Shown here piece after piece: positions 6,889 through 14,053 of a stretch of 25,161 bases of DNA. The DNA comes from Bordetella parapertussis (GTDB lineage: Bacteria > Pseudomonadota > Gammaproteobacteria > Burkholderiales > SG8-41). Numbering within the stretch: position 1 is the stretch's first letter; each line of letters begins with the position of its first letter. A program made the position numbers and the translations under genes. Location of the stretch: NCBI GenBank assembly GCA_945870465.1, contig CAMBSS010000048.1:1-25161 (forward strand), read 5' to 3'. The notes under the pieces are model-generated. The model saw nothing but the letters and a program-made list of their open reading frames with translations. It had not been told where the DNA came from and ran no database searches.

Positions 6889-7605
6889 ATGCCGCAACTC
6901 GTATTTCTCCACGGCCCGGGCGCCGGCGCCTGCGCCGACGCTTATTACTATCAACTCAAGCATTTCAAAGGCAGCGTGGCACCCACTTTGCCGGGGCACC
7001 TTGAGGGCGCACCGTGTCCGGACATCAAAAGTTACAAGGAATGGGTGCGCGGCTGGCTGTGGGCGCAGGGCCTGAAAAAAGATTTCGTGTTCGTCGGCTA
7101 CACGCTGGGCGCGTCGATCGCGCTGCAATACGGCCTCGATTATCCGGACGAAGTGAAGGGCATGGTCATCATGACTGTCGCTGCGCGGCCGAAGACGCGT
7201 CCGCCGGGCACGTACGAGATGCGGCTACGTGCCGAGCAAGACCCGAACGGGAAGGGATACGAGGAGTGGCTCGCGTTCCAGGCGCACACCATGCAATTCG
7301 TCGAGCCCGGCCTGCGTGAGAAACTGATGGAGCGCCACCGCCAGGTCGGCCCGATGTCGCAGTTGCACGATTTGAAAACGATAGACGCTTTCGACGTGCG
7401 CGACCGCATCGGCACGCTCAAGCCGAAACTGCTGCTGCTGCGCGGTCTCGATGACCCCGGCAAACCGCCGGAGTACGAAAAAGAAATCCACGAAGCGGTG
7501 CCGGGTTCGCAGTACCTGAAGCTCGCCGGTGTCGGGCATTTCCCGCCGACCGAGAATCCTGCGAAGATTAATTCCCTGATAGAAGAGTTCGTGGCGACGT
7601 TGTAG
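6889..7605 (+). CDS. Alpha/beta-hydrolase fold protein with Thr in place of the nucleophilic Ser
   Basis: The 238-aa product begins with a beta strand and HGPGAGA (8-14), which fits the oxyanion-hole loop of alpha/beta hydrolases. The nucleophile elbow, normally GxSxG, reads GYTLG (70-74), with Thr72 encoded by ACG where Ser would be expected. Asp188 or Asp189 in RGLDDPG fits the acid, and His217 in GVGHFPP fits the catalytic histidine. The rest of the fold is complete and of normal length. It may be an inactive or altered-chemistry hydrolase, or Thr may serve as nucleophile. GGAAGG ends about ten bases before the ATG, a slightly long spacing. No signal peptide is seen, so it should be cytoplasmic. 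It stands alone, divergent from the Bug operon. Confidence 0.85.
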   Translation: MPQLVFLHGPGAGACADAYYYQLKHFKGSVAPTLPGHLEGAPCPDIKSYKEWVRGWLWAQGLKKDFVFVGYTLGASIALQYGLDYPDEVKGMVIMTVAARPKTRPPGTYEMRLRAEQDPNGKGYEEWLAFQAHTMQFVEPGLREKLMERHRQVGPMSQLHDLKTIDAFDVRDRIGTLKPKLLLLRGLDDPGKPPEYEKEIHEAVPGSQYLKLAGVGHFPPTENPAKINSLIEEFVATL

Positions 7606-7718
7606 CTGGGGGGTGAGGGTAAGGCGAGAGGCGAGAGGCGTGAGATCTGGCTACTAGAAGAAACTCAATCCTCAATCCTGCGTCCCCAAGTGGCATACAC
7701 TGTGCTTAGGAGGTGGGT
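7606..7718 (+). other. Intergenic leader with GAGAGGC repeats and strong ribosome site
   Basis: Positions 7621-7644 contain GGCGAGAGGCGAGAGGCGTG, related to the left arm of the 68-bp repeat. AGGAGGT at 7708-7714 is a near-perfect Shine-Dalgarno sequence and fixes the next start at the ATG of 7719. No convincing promoter is seen. Confidence 0.5.
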
Positions 7719-8777
7719 ATGAAAAATCACTCGGCGTCTTCTCGGCGCAGCACCGCTTTGCGCTTGCTTGCGGTGCATAGTCCGCGCAGTCAGCATCACG
7801 ATAGTGCGCCGCATGCGCTCGCAGTAATCCGCACTGTCATTGCGTTAAGTATCGCAGCGGCTTCGTCGCTCGCGTGCGCCCAGCAGTGGCCCGCGAAACC
7901 CATACGCGTCATCGCGCCGTTCGCGCCGGGCGGCGGTGCCGATTTCATGGGCCGTCTCACCGGGCAGCACCTCTCGGACGCCATCGGGCAGACCGTCGTC
8001 GTCGAGAACCGCGTCGGCGCCTCGGGCATCATCGGTTATGACGTCGGCCTCAAGTCCGCGCCCGACGGCTACACGCTCACCGTGGTGTCGACGACGTATT
8101 CGATCATCCCCAGCCTCTACAAATTGCCGTACGATCCGGTTAAAGACATGCAGCCCATCATCCAATTGTCGCGCGGGCCGTACATCGTGTCGGTGCACCC
8201 TTCGCTGCCGGTGAAGAACATCAGGGAACTGATCGCGCTCGCCAAGGCCAAGCCCGATTCGATCAACTACGCGTCGAGCGGCACCGGCGGCAACGTGCAT
8301 CTCGTCACCGAACTGTTCGCCAACATGACGGGAGCCCGCATGGTGCACATCCCGTACAAGGGCACCGGGCCGGGCGTCGTCGACACCATCGCAGGGCAGA
8401 CTTCGCTGGTCTTCGGCAGCATGTCTTCCGTCATCACGTACGTGCGCGCCGGCAGGCTGCGCGGGATCGCGGTGACGAGCGCGCAGCGCAATCCGGCAGC
8501 CCCCGAGTTACCAACCGTCATCGAGTCCGGCGTGCCCGGCTACGATACCTTCGACTGGCAGGGCATCGTCGGCCCGCGCGGCATCCCGCGCCCAGTCATC
8601 GACCGCCTCAACAGCGAATACGGCAAAGTTCTACGCAGCAAGGAAGTGTCGGAGCGCCTGCTGAAGGACGGCCTCGTGCCCTCTCCCGGTACGCCCGAAG
8701 AGTTCGGCACCTTCATTGCGAAGGAAATAGAGGTCGTGCGCAAGATCGTAGCGAAAGCCGGCATCAAGATCGATTGA
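7719..8777 (+). CDS. Bug-family (TctC) substrate receptor with long N-terminal extension
   Basis: From the ATG at 7719 the product is 352 aa, about 30 longer than its relatives. The strong AGGAGGT site supports this start. The hydrophobic signal core sits late, at residues 34-54, after a basic and Ser/His-rich stretch with several arginines, so the export signal has an unusually long n-region. Signatures follow: QWPAKPIR (56-63), FAPGGGADFMGR (68-79), ENRVGASG (96-103), APDGYTL (114-120) and HIPYKG. The GGGAD variant lacks the common Thr. No internal ATG, GTG or well-placed TTG gives a conventional short signal peptide. A Bug remnant follows at 8878, suggesting these two formed a tandem pair. 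Confidence 0.9.
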   Translation: MKNHSASSRRSTALRLLAVHSPRSQHHDSAPHALAVIRTVIALSIAAASSLACAQQWPAKPIRVIAPFAPGGGADFMGRLTGQHLSDAIGQTVVVENRVGASGIIGYDVGLKSAPDGYTLTVVSTTYSIIPSLYKLPYDPVKDMQPIIQLSRGPYIVSVHPSLPVKNIRELIALAKAKPDSINYASSGTGGNVHLVTELFANMTGARMVHIPYKGTGPGVVDTIAGQTSLVFGSMSSVITYVRAGRLRGIAVTSAQRNPAAPELPTVIESGVPGYDTFDWQGIVGPRGIPRPVIDRLNSEYGKVLRSKEVSERLLKDGLVPSPGTPEEFGTFIAKEIEVVRKIVAKAGIKID

Positions 8778-8830
8778 GAGGCTGTGAGGCCGCGAGAGCG
8801 TGAGGTCGTGAAGAGCGTGAGGGCGTAAGT
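8776..8830 (+). repeat. Degenerate 8-nt tandem repeat
   Basis: Units such as GAGGCTGT, GAGGCCGC, GAGAGCGT and GAGGTCGT follow each other directly after the Bug stop codon. They belong to the same GTGAG-type family as 6769-6830. Confidence 0.6.
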
Positions 8831-8877
8831 GGCTATTCCACCCTGCGCGAGCGGTGAAACCGGATCAGGAGATAAAA

Positions 8878-9286
8878 ATGAATTTCGTCTCATATAGCAT
8901 GCCGTTTCCGTTGTTGTCCGCGTTGCTGATGTGCGCGGGCACTGCCGCACTTCAAATCGGGCCGCCAGATCGCCATCGGCGTGAGCACGCTGAACCGCGA
9001 TCCCATACTGCCGGGCGTGCCGACCATCGCTGAGTCCGGCGTGCCCGGCTACGAAGTGGTGGATTGGCACGGCGTGGTCGTGCCAGCGGGAACGCCGGCC
9101 CCCGTCATCAGCCGCCTGCACCAGGAAATCATCAAGGCGCTGGCACTGCCCGAGATCAAGGAAAAAATCCTCGGCGTCGGCGCGCAGTCAGTCGGCAGCA
9201 CGCCTGCCGAACTCGCCGCTCACATCAAGAAGGAACGGGGAACCTGGTCGACCGTGGTGAAAGCGGCCGGCATACACGCCGATTGA
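8878..9286 (+). pseudogene. Bug-family receptor remnant with large internal deletion and frameshift
   Basis: An ATG at 8878 with AGGAGAT upstream opens a signal-peptide-like stretch of about 23 aa (PFPLLSALLMCAGTA). Near 8945 the sequence switches frame to PHFKSGRQIAIGVSTLNRD, then GVPTIAESGVPGYEVVDWHG, and continues to the normal Bug C-terminus (KAAGIHAD, TGA at 9286). About 200 codons of the ligand-binding core are missing, and the two halves are in different frames, so no full receptor can be made. A GTG at 8981 could in principle start a 101-aa fragment, but it would lack export and both lobes. Original promoter-proximal signals and C-terminus are preserved, pointing to a simple internal deletion rather than gradual decay. 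Confidence 0.85.
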
Positions 9287-9348
9287 AAACGCGGATGAAG
9301 TAAAGTCCTGAGCGACGTGCTTAGCCGAGAGGCGGGTTTTAGAATTTG

Positions 9349-9416
9349 GAGAGACGAAGTTGCAGGATAGACGATAGACGGAGGTTTTACGGCTCTTTCG
9401 CCTCTCGTCTCTCGCC
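9349..9416 (-). repeat. Dispersed intergenic repeat, copy C (68 nt, inverted)
   Basis: The reverse complement matches copy B (4295-4362) at 64 of 68 positions. The differences are one base after the left arm and three adjacent bases before the right arm. It lies between the Bug remnant and the small Q/G/R-rich gene. The 9287-9462 gap holds nothing else that I recognise. Confidence 0.85.
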
Positions 9417-9462
9417 TTGCGTCTCTCGAAAAGGCCCGCCGCTCGCGCAGCGGCAGAGCCGA

Positions 9463-9864
9463 CTAGCGGTCGTTCGGCGCGCCGGGACCGCGTTTGCGTT
9501 TCTGGAAGAAGCGCTTGCCTGACTTGTTGCGGCCTGCCGGGTCCTGACCCTGGCGGGCCTGTTGCTCGGGACGCCGGCCCTGTTGCTGCCGTGCGCCCGG
9601 TTGTTGCTGCTGACGGCCACCGCCGCCGCCTTCGCCCTGCGCCGGCAGCGCGCGGTTGCCCGGCGCCATGTCGATTTCGAGAGAAATGATTTCGTCCCAG
9701 ACGGCATCGGAACGGTCGCGCTCAGGTACGGCGAGCAGTTCGCGCAAGCGGCTGCGCGGGTCAGGCTGGCGCTTGGCCTGGGGAGCGTCGTTGGGCGGCG
9801 CGTCCACAAAAGGTGCTTCGCCGGGCTGTTCGGTAGATGGTTGTTCTTCGTTCATAACCCGCAT
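9463..9864 (-). CDS. Small Q/G/R-rich hypothetical protein
   Basis: The frame encodes 133 aa from ATG 9864 or 130 aa from ATG 9855 (MNEEQPSTEQPGEAPF). Residues 40-70 are a folded-looking segment (RSRLRELLAVPERDRSDAVWDEIISLEIDMAPGNR) that probably forms two or three helices. Residues 75-133 are low complexity: a five-Gly run, Gln runs and a strongly basic tail (KRFFQKRKRG), as in disordered RNA- or nucleic-acid-associated tails. I do not recognise a characterised family. The gene follows the Bug stop (9920) by 55 bases on the same strand and may be the last gene of that operon, or have its own signals near GGGATAATGCG. The codon pattern supports coding, although the antisense strand is also open. 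Confidence 0.6.
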   Translation of the reverse strand: MRVMNEEQPSTEQPGEAPFVDAPPNDAPQAKRQPDPRSRLRELLAVPERDRSDAVWDEIISLEIDMAPGNRALPAQGEGGGGGRQQQQPGARQQQGRRPEQQARQGQDPAGRNKSGKRFFQKRKRGPGAPNDR

Positions 9865-9919
9865 TATCCCCCAAAGCGGAATTCTTTGCAGAGGGCCCGG
9901 GGGACGGCGTGCAGGACTG

Positions 9920-10894
9920 CTATTCGATCGCCTTGACCTTCGCCTCTTTGACGACCTTGATCCACTTGGCGACGTCGCGCTTCAACATGCCCTGAAACAC
10001 CTCGGGCGGGCTGTCGTCGATGTCGAAACCTTCGGAAATCAGCCGCTCTTTGAGGTCCGGCAGCTTGGTGGCTTTGCGGATTTCGGCGTTCCAGCGCTGG
10101 ACGATATTCTTCGGCAGGCCTTTGGGCCCCAGCACGCCGTACCACAGCACGACTTCATAACCGGGAACGCCGGCCTCGGCGACGGTGGGCAGATCGGGGA
10201 GAGCCGCCGAGCGCTTGGTGGTGGTGACGGCGATGGCGCGCAGGCGGTTGGCGCGCACCAGCGGAATGGTGGCCGGCGCGCTGCCGAAAATCAGCTGGAT
10301 CTGGCCACCGAGAAGATCGTTCAGCGCCGGGCCGGTGCCTTTGTACGCGATGTGCGTCATCTTCGTCCCCGCCAGCATGTCGAACAATTCGCCGGAGAGA
10401 TGCGCGATACCGCCGGTGCCTGACGAACCGTAGTTGAGCGCGCCCGGTTTGGCCTTGGCGAACGCGACGAGTTCGCCCACGTTTTTGATCGGCACGCCCG
10501 GATGCAGCGCGATGATGAATGCCGTATCGCCGATGAGCCCCATCGGCACGACGTCGTTCACCGGGTCGTACGGCAATTTGTACATTGCGGCGTTGGTAGC
10601 GTAGCTGCCCGACATGATGATCGTCGTGTAGCCGTCGGGTGTCGCGCGCACGGTGGTTTCGGCGCCCATGGTGCCGCCGCCGCCCGCGCGATTGTCGACG
10701 ATCACCGTCTGTTTGAAAGACTCGGTGAGCTTCTGCGCGAGCAGGCGCGCGACGATGTCGGTGCCGCCGCCAGGTGCAAACGGCACGATCAGTCTGAGTG
10801 GCTTGCTCGGATAAGCGTTTTGCGCGAGCGCGCTGCCGCAGGGCAATCCAGCAATCAGCAAAACCGCGGCCATGAGTTCTGGGTGTTTGTGCAT
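9920..10894 (-). CDS. Bug-family (TctC) substrate receptor
   Basis: The product is 324 aa. Residues 7-25 form the signal peptide (SALAQ near the cleavage point). Signatures are AYPSKPLR (27-34), FAPGGGTDIVAR (39-50), DNRAGGGG, TPDGYT and HIAYKG; the usual HVPYKG has Ala in place of Pro. The ATG lies two bases after the TAG of the MmgE/PrpD gene, with no good ribosome site of its own, so translational coupling is likely. This tight pairing suggests that the receptor captures the substrate, or a precursor, of the PrpD-like enzyme. Bug genes next to MmgE/PrpD genes are common in Burkholderiales, but the ligand remains unknown. Confidence 0.93.
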   Translation of the reverse strand: MHKHPELMAAVLLIAGLPCGSALAQNAYPSKPLRLIVPFAPGGGTDIVARLLAQKLTESFKQTVIVDNRAGGGGTMGAETTVRATPDGYTTIIMSGSYATNAAMYKLPYDPVNDVVPMGLIGDTAFIIALHPGVPIKNVGELVAFAKAKPGALNYGSSGTGGIAHLSGELFDMLAGTKMTHIAYKGTGPALNDLLGGQIQLIFGSAPATIPLVRANRLRAIAVTTTKRSAALPDLPTVAEAGVPGYEVVLWYGVLGPKGLPKNIVQRWNAEIRKATKLPDLKERLISEGFDIDDSPPEVFQGMLKRDVAKWIKVVKEAKVKAIE

Positions 10895-10896
10895 GA

Positions 10897-12264
10897 CTAT
10901 TCTTTCTGTTGAGTCGCCGAGGCTATCAATACGATTAATTTTTTCACACCACCGGCGTCGAGCGCCTCAATCCGCTCGAAGAGGCCGAGCAGTTCGTCGA
11001 CTTGCGCCGGCGGCAGGGCGCGGCTCATGCAGTCGAGGAGCTTGTCGCGATGGGCGGCAGGGTCGAGCGGTACGCCCCACGATCCTTTCGGTCCGCGGCA
11101 GATCGCGCTGATGCGGCTGCCGTCGATGAGGTCGGCTTCGATGGCGACGTGCATGTGGTGAAAATCGCCGACGATGGACGGATCCTGCGTCAACGTGATT
11201 TTGGCGAGCAGGCCGACCATGTCGGCGCGGTGGCGGCGCTCATCGGTAAACGATGCGATGCCGACTTTGCCGTCGAGCATCGCCGCCGCCGCGCCGTACT
11301 GCAGGCTGAATTTGCCGTCGAGGCCCGTCGCCGGCTGCGGCCGGTCGATATATTTCATCACCGGCGACACGATGCGCACCTGCCGGATACGTTCGGCGCC
11401 GCCGGCCTGCGCGTGAATATCGAGTCCCGCAGTGATCGCGTAATGCGTGCCGTACTGCGAAGGAAACAGCTTGATCGCGAGCCCCGGATCGACGACGCGC
11501 CAGGGTTTGCCGTAGTCGAGCAGCCGCGCCGCGTCAAAGCTGTTCGGGAAAAACGTCGCGATCACGCCCTTGTGCGCTTCGAGCACGTCGGGGTTCGCGG
11601 TGAATCCGCGTTGTGCCAGCAGCGCCGCGTCGAGTCCGCTGGCGGCGGCGTTGCCGCAATGCGTGCACTTGGTCATCGAGCCGACATTCGCCAATAGCGA
11701 GCCCGCGCGTGAAGCCGCAATACCGAGCGCACGCCGCATACTCATCACGTCGAGTTTCAACAGGTCCGCAGCGACGACGGCGCTGCCGAACACGCCGGCG
11801 ACGCCTGGCGGGTGAAACGTGAGGTCTTCGGGTGCGAACTGATCGCCCGCGTACTGCAGGCGCCCCTGGATTTCAAGGCCCTTGGCCACTGCGGTGATGA
11901 TGTCTTTGCCGGTTGCGCCGTGCAGTTCGGCAAGCGCGAACGCTACCGGCACCGTCGGCGATACGGAATGCGTCGGCGGGCTCCACATCGGTTCGAAGTC
12001 GAGCACGTGGGTCGCCATCGCGTTGATATTCGCGGCCTGCACCACCGAAGCCTTGAAGCCCCAACCCCAGACGCTCGCTTGCGGCGCGCCGCCCAGACTC
12101 TGCGCGTGCGCCACGCCGATCGCAACCGGCTGCTGACCGCAGCCGGCGAGCGCCACCGCGATGCCGTCCTGGATCGCCTGTTTGACGCGTGCTACGCATG
12201 CGGCGCCGAGCGACTCGTAGCGTGTCGCGTGAATGATGGTGCACAGTTCGCTGGTCAGGCCCAA
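10897..12264 (-). CDS. MmgE/PrpD family protein
   Basis: This 455-aa protein matches the MmgE/PrpD fold that includes 2-methylcitrate dehydratase and cis-aconitate decarboxylase; members act in the cytoplasm on di- and tricarboxylates. Landmarks are HVLDF (86-90, the usual HxLDFDD with the second acidic pair altered to EP), His99 in PPTHS, HPPGVAGVFGSA (151-162), and Lys199/His202 in GSMTKCTHCGNAAASG, the region that holds active-site residues in the family. The altered LDFEP motif makes the exact reaction uncertain. The start is a TTG at 12264 with GGGGAG eight bases upstream; no ATG or GTG lies further upstream in frame before a stop. It is coupled to the downstream Bug gene and follows a signal-less binding protein. 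Confidence 0.9.
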   Translation of the reverse strand: MGLTSELCTIIHATRYESLGAACVARVKQAIQDGIAVALAGCGQQPVAIGVAHAQSLGGAPQASVWGWGFKASVVQAANINAMATHVLDFEPMWSPPTHSVSPTVPVAFALAELHGATGKDIITAVAKGLEIQGRLQYAGDQFAPEDLTFHPPGVAGVFGSAVVAADLLKLDVMSMRRALGIAASRAGSLLANVGSMTKCTHCGNAAASGLDAALLAQRGFTANPDVLEAHKGVIATFFPNSFDAARLLDYGKPWRVVDPGLAIKLFPSQYGTHYAITAGLDIHAQAGGAERIRQVRIVSPVMKYIDRPQPATGLDGKFSLQYGAAAAMLDGKVGIASFTDERRHRADMVGLLAKITLTQDPSIVGDFHHMHVAIEADLIDGSRISAICRGPKGSWGVPLDPAAHRDKLLDCMSRALPPAQVDELLGLFERIEALDAGGVKKLIVLIASATQQKE

Positions 12265-12347
12265 GGCCGCTGCTCCCCGATTATTTTTGCCGCGGACTTC
12301 CGCGAGCCGCAGTCCCGGGCTCAGCCCGCGTCAGCGCCGCCGCGTCT

Positions 12348-13082
12348 TTACGCCGCCGCCGCGACCGACACGCCGCGCACACCGTTGTTTTCGATAATCC
12401 GCGCCATGAGCCCCGTGGCTTTGACGTCCTCGACGAACCCGCTCAGGTAGCGCGCGCCGGCGGTGCGCTCCTTCGGTGTGCCGATGGCCTGTTGGACGGC
12501 GGTGAAGCGGCCGTCCAGCAGGCGCGAACCCGGCAGTTTCGCGGCATCGTCCACCAGCTGCGCGCGCAGCCCGGCGATGGCATCGAGTTTGTCCGCAACG
12601 AAACGGTTGAACACGGCGTCGAAACTTTTTTCGCCGATGAGCTGCGCGTGTTTAACGTTGCGGGCGAGGTAAAGATCGTAGGCGCTGCGCGCGAGCAGCG
12701 CGATGCGCACGCCTGCGCGGTCGACGTCGGCGATCGTTTTCAACGGCGACCCGGCAGGCACGAGATAGGTCGCTTCGATCTCGAGGTATGCGGCGGTGAA
12801 CGCGATGTGCTGCGCGCGCTGCGGTTCGGCGCCGATGAGGCCGACGTCCCACGCGCCCGCCGTCACGGCATCGGCCAGTTTCCCCGGTGAATCGAAGCCG
12901 ATGATGTCAACCGGCACGCCAAGCCGCCGGCCGAGTTCCGCCACGAGATCGAGCGCAATGCCGCGCGGCTGGCCGGTTGCGGTGTCTTTCGCGGTGAGCA
13001 GCGGATTGCCGAAGTTGATGGCCGCGCGCAGCCTGCCCGTGGGCGCGAGTTCGGCAACGAGTTGAGGAGAACATGTAGACAT
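12348..13082 (-). CDS. Family-3 extracellular solute-binding-like protein without signal peptide
   Basis: The 244-aa product covers almost a full SBP_bac_3 (amino-acid-binding) domain: GRLRAAINFGNPLL near the N-terminus, then RGIALDLVAELGRRLGVPV, DVGLIGAEPQRAQHIAFTAAY and IADVDRAGVRIAL. These are the usual lobe landmarks. Yet the domain begins within about 15 residues of the start, with no hydrophobic or basic signal segment. A GTG at 13091 adds only three residues and does not help. Either the protein is cytoplasmic and acts as a sensor or enzyme, as with cyclohexadienyl-dehydratase-like relatives, or the signal is missing. It lies between a small barrel-like protein and the MmgE/PrpD gene, all on the same strand. 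The stop is 83 bases before the PrpD-type start. Confidence 0.85.
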   Translation of the reverse strand: MSTCSPQLVAELAPTGRLRAAINFGNPLLTAKDTATGQPRGIALDLVAELGRRLGVPVDIIGFDSPGKLADAVTAGAWDVGLIGAEPQRAQHIAFTAAYLEIEATYLVPAGSPLKTIADVDRAGVRIALLARSAYDLYLARNVKHAQLIGEKSFDAVFNRFVADKLDAIAGLRAQLVDDAAKLPGSRLLDGRFTAVQQAIGTPKERTAGARYLSGFVEDVKATGLMARIIENNGVRGVSVAAAA

Positions 13083-13097
13083 GATTGCCACCGTCCG

Positions 13098-13448
13098 CTA
13101 TTTGGAAAAGCGCGCGATGACGGGCCCGGCGCGGCGCGCCCGCGATTTTAATTTCGGCCGTATGTCGGGAGCCCAGCGGCCCTGGTCGGACAACACTTTC
13201 CATTCCGGCGTCTCGTGGAGATTTTCCGTCGAGTACAAATAAAGCGCCGTGTAGACCAAAAAACCTTTCTCGCTGGCCTTGGCGTCGCGATACCGGATGA
13301 CCTCGAGCATGCCCGGCAATTTCATGATGGTCGGCACGTGGTCGTTGTCGTAGACGTCGTTGAAGTGGATTTCGTCCGCGGGATCGATTTCGAATGTGAT
13401 CGTCATGCAAAAAGGCGTCGCGGCGGCCTTGGCGTTGCGGGTTGCCAT
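13098..13448 (-). CDS. Small dimeric alpha/beta-barrel-like protein
   Basis: The 116-aa product (start ATG 13448, AGAGAG about ten bases upstream) has the pattern of ferredoxin-like dimeric alpha/beta-barrel proteins: a strand MTITFEIDP, a helix with FNDVYDNDHVPTIMKLPG, a strand MLEVIRYRDA, then FLVYTALYLYST and a Trp-rich end. The DNDHVP segment resembles the YxxEHxP motif of EthD/NIPSNAP-like families. The C-terminus is basic (KLKSRARRAG). I cannot assign a named family with certainty. It is the first gene of the minus-strand group that continues with the signal-less binding protein 15 bases later. A longer reading from 13493 lacks a ribosome site. A catabolic accessory role is only inferred from its neighbours. 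Confidence 0.7.
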   Translation of the reverse strand: MATRNAKAAATPFCMTITFEIDPADEIHFNDVYDNDHVPTIMKLPGMLEVIRYRDAKASEKGFLVYTALYLYSTENLHETPEWKVLSDQGRWAPDIRPKLKSRARRAGPVIARFSK

Positions 13449-13496
13449 GAAAGGGTGCTCTCTTGAAATATAAACGGTGCTGAACATTAACATGGT

Positions 13497-13549
13497 TTGC
13501 CGGTTGCATATAAACCGGGCCGTGTGGGCGCCGCTGACGCAACCGGCAA
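13497..13549. promoter_or_regulatory. 11-bp inverted repeat in divergent intergenic region
   Basis: TTGCCGGTTGC (13497-13507) is exactly repeated in inverse orientation as GCAACCGGCAA (13539-13549), with 31 bases between. A second short palindrome, CCGGTT/AACCGG (13500-13517), overlaps the left arm. The region separates the minus-strand operon (13448) from the plus-strand Bug remnant (13591), so the repeat could be an operator for a divergent regulator. Confidence 0.4.
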
Positions 13550-13590
13550 TGTGCTGGATTCAAAACACCGTCTGACTTTCAGAGGCCTTC

Positions 13591-13974
13591 ATGAATGCCG
13601 CCCATCCGCGTGATGCAGTCGCGCTGCCCCTGATCAGCGCCGCGTTCTTCAGTGCGCCGCAATTCGCGGCCGCGCAGACTTATCCCAACAGAACGGTGCG
13701 CATCGTCGACGTTTTCCCGCCGGGCGGCGGCACCGACGTCGTCGGGCGCGTGCTCGCCGCGAAGCTGAGCCCGGCGCGCATCCCGGCCGACATCGTTATC
13801 CGCCTGAACGCTGAATTGCAAAAGGCAGTCGCCCAATCCGACGTGCGCGAACGTTTCGCGGCGGCAGGCGTCGAGCCAGGCACGAGTTCGCCGGACGAAC
13901 TAGCCGCCATCGTGAAAAACGAAATCGCCAAGTGGTCGAAAGTCATCAAGGACGCGGGGATACGCGCCGACTGA
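13591..13974 (+). pseudogene. Bug-family receptor remnant with in-frame internal deletion
   Basis: The frame encodes 127 aa. Residues 1-57 are a normal Bug N-terminus: signal peptide ending AAAQ, TYPNRTVRIVDVFPPGGGTDVVGR and VLAAKLS. At about 13770 it jumps to PARIPADIVIRLNAELQKAV and runs to the normal C-terminus (VIKDAGIRAD). The DNR.GAGG, DGYT and PYKG segments, roughly 190-200 residues, are missing, but the frame is retained. A protein could be made and exported, yet it would lack most of both lobes, so loss of function is likely. The junction sits where KLS of the N-lobe helix meets the PAxxP loop of the C-terminal part. Confidence 0.8.
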
Positions 13975-14053
13975 TCTGCAGGAGCGTTGCGCCGGGGCAA
14001 ATCCAGGCATAGTATTGACGGCATAATTGATAAGCGCCGCAGCGCCGTCTTCC

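Noticed and set aside
11002..11697. Plus-strand frame of 231 codons inside the MmgE/PrpD gene
   Set aside because: It is antisense to a full-length, well-conserved gene and has no recognisable domain.
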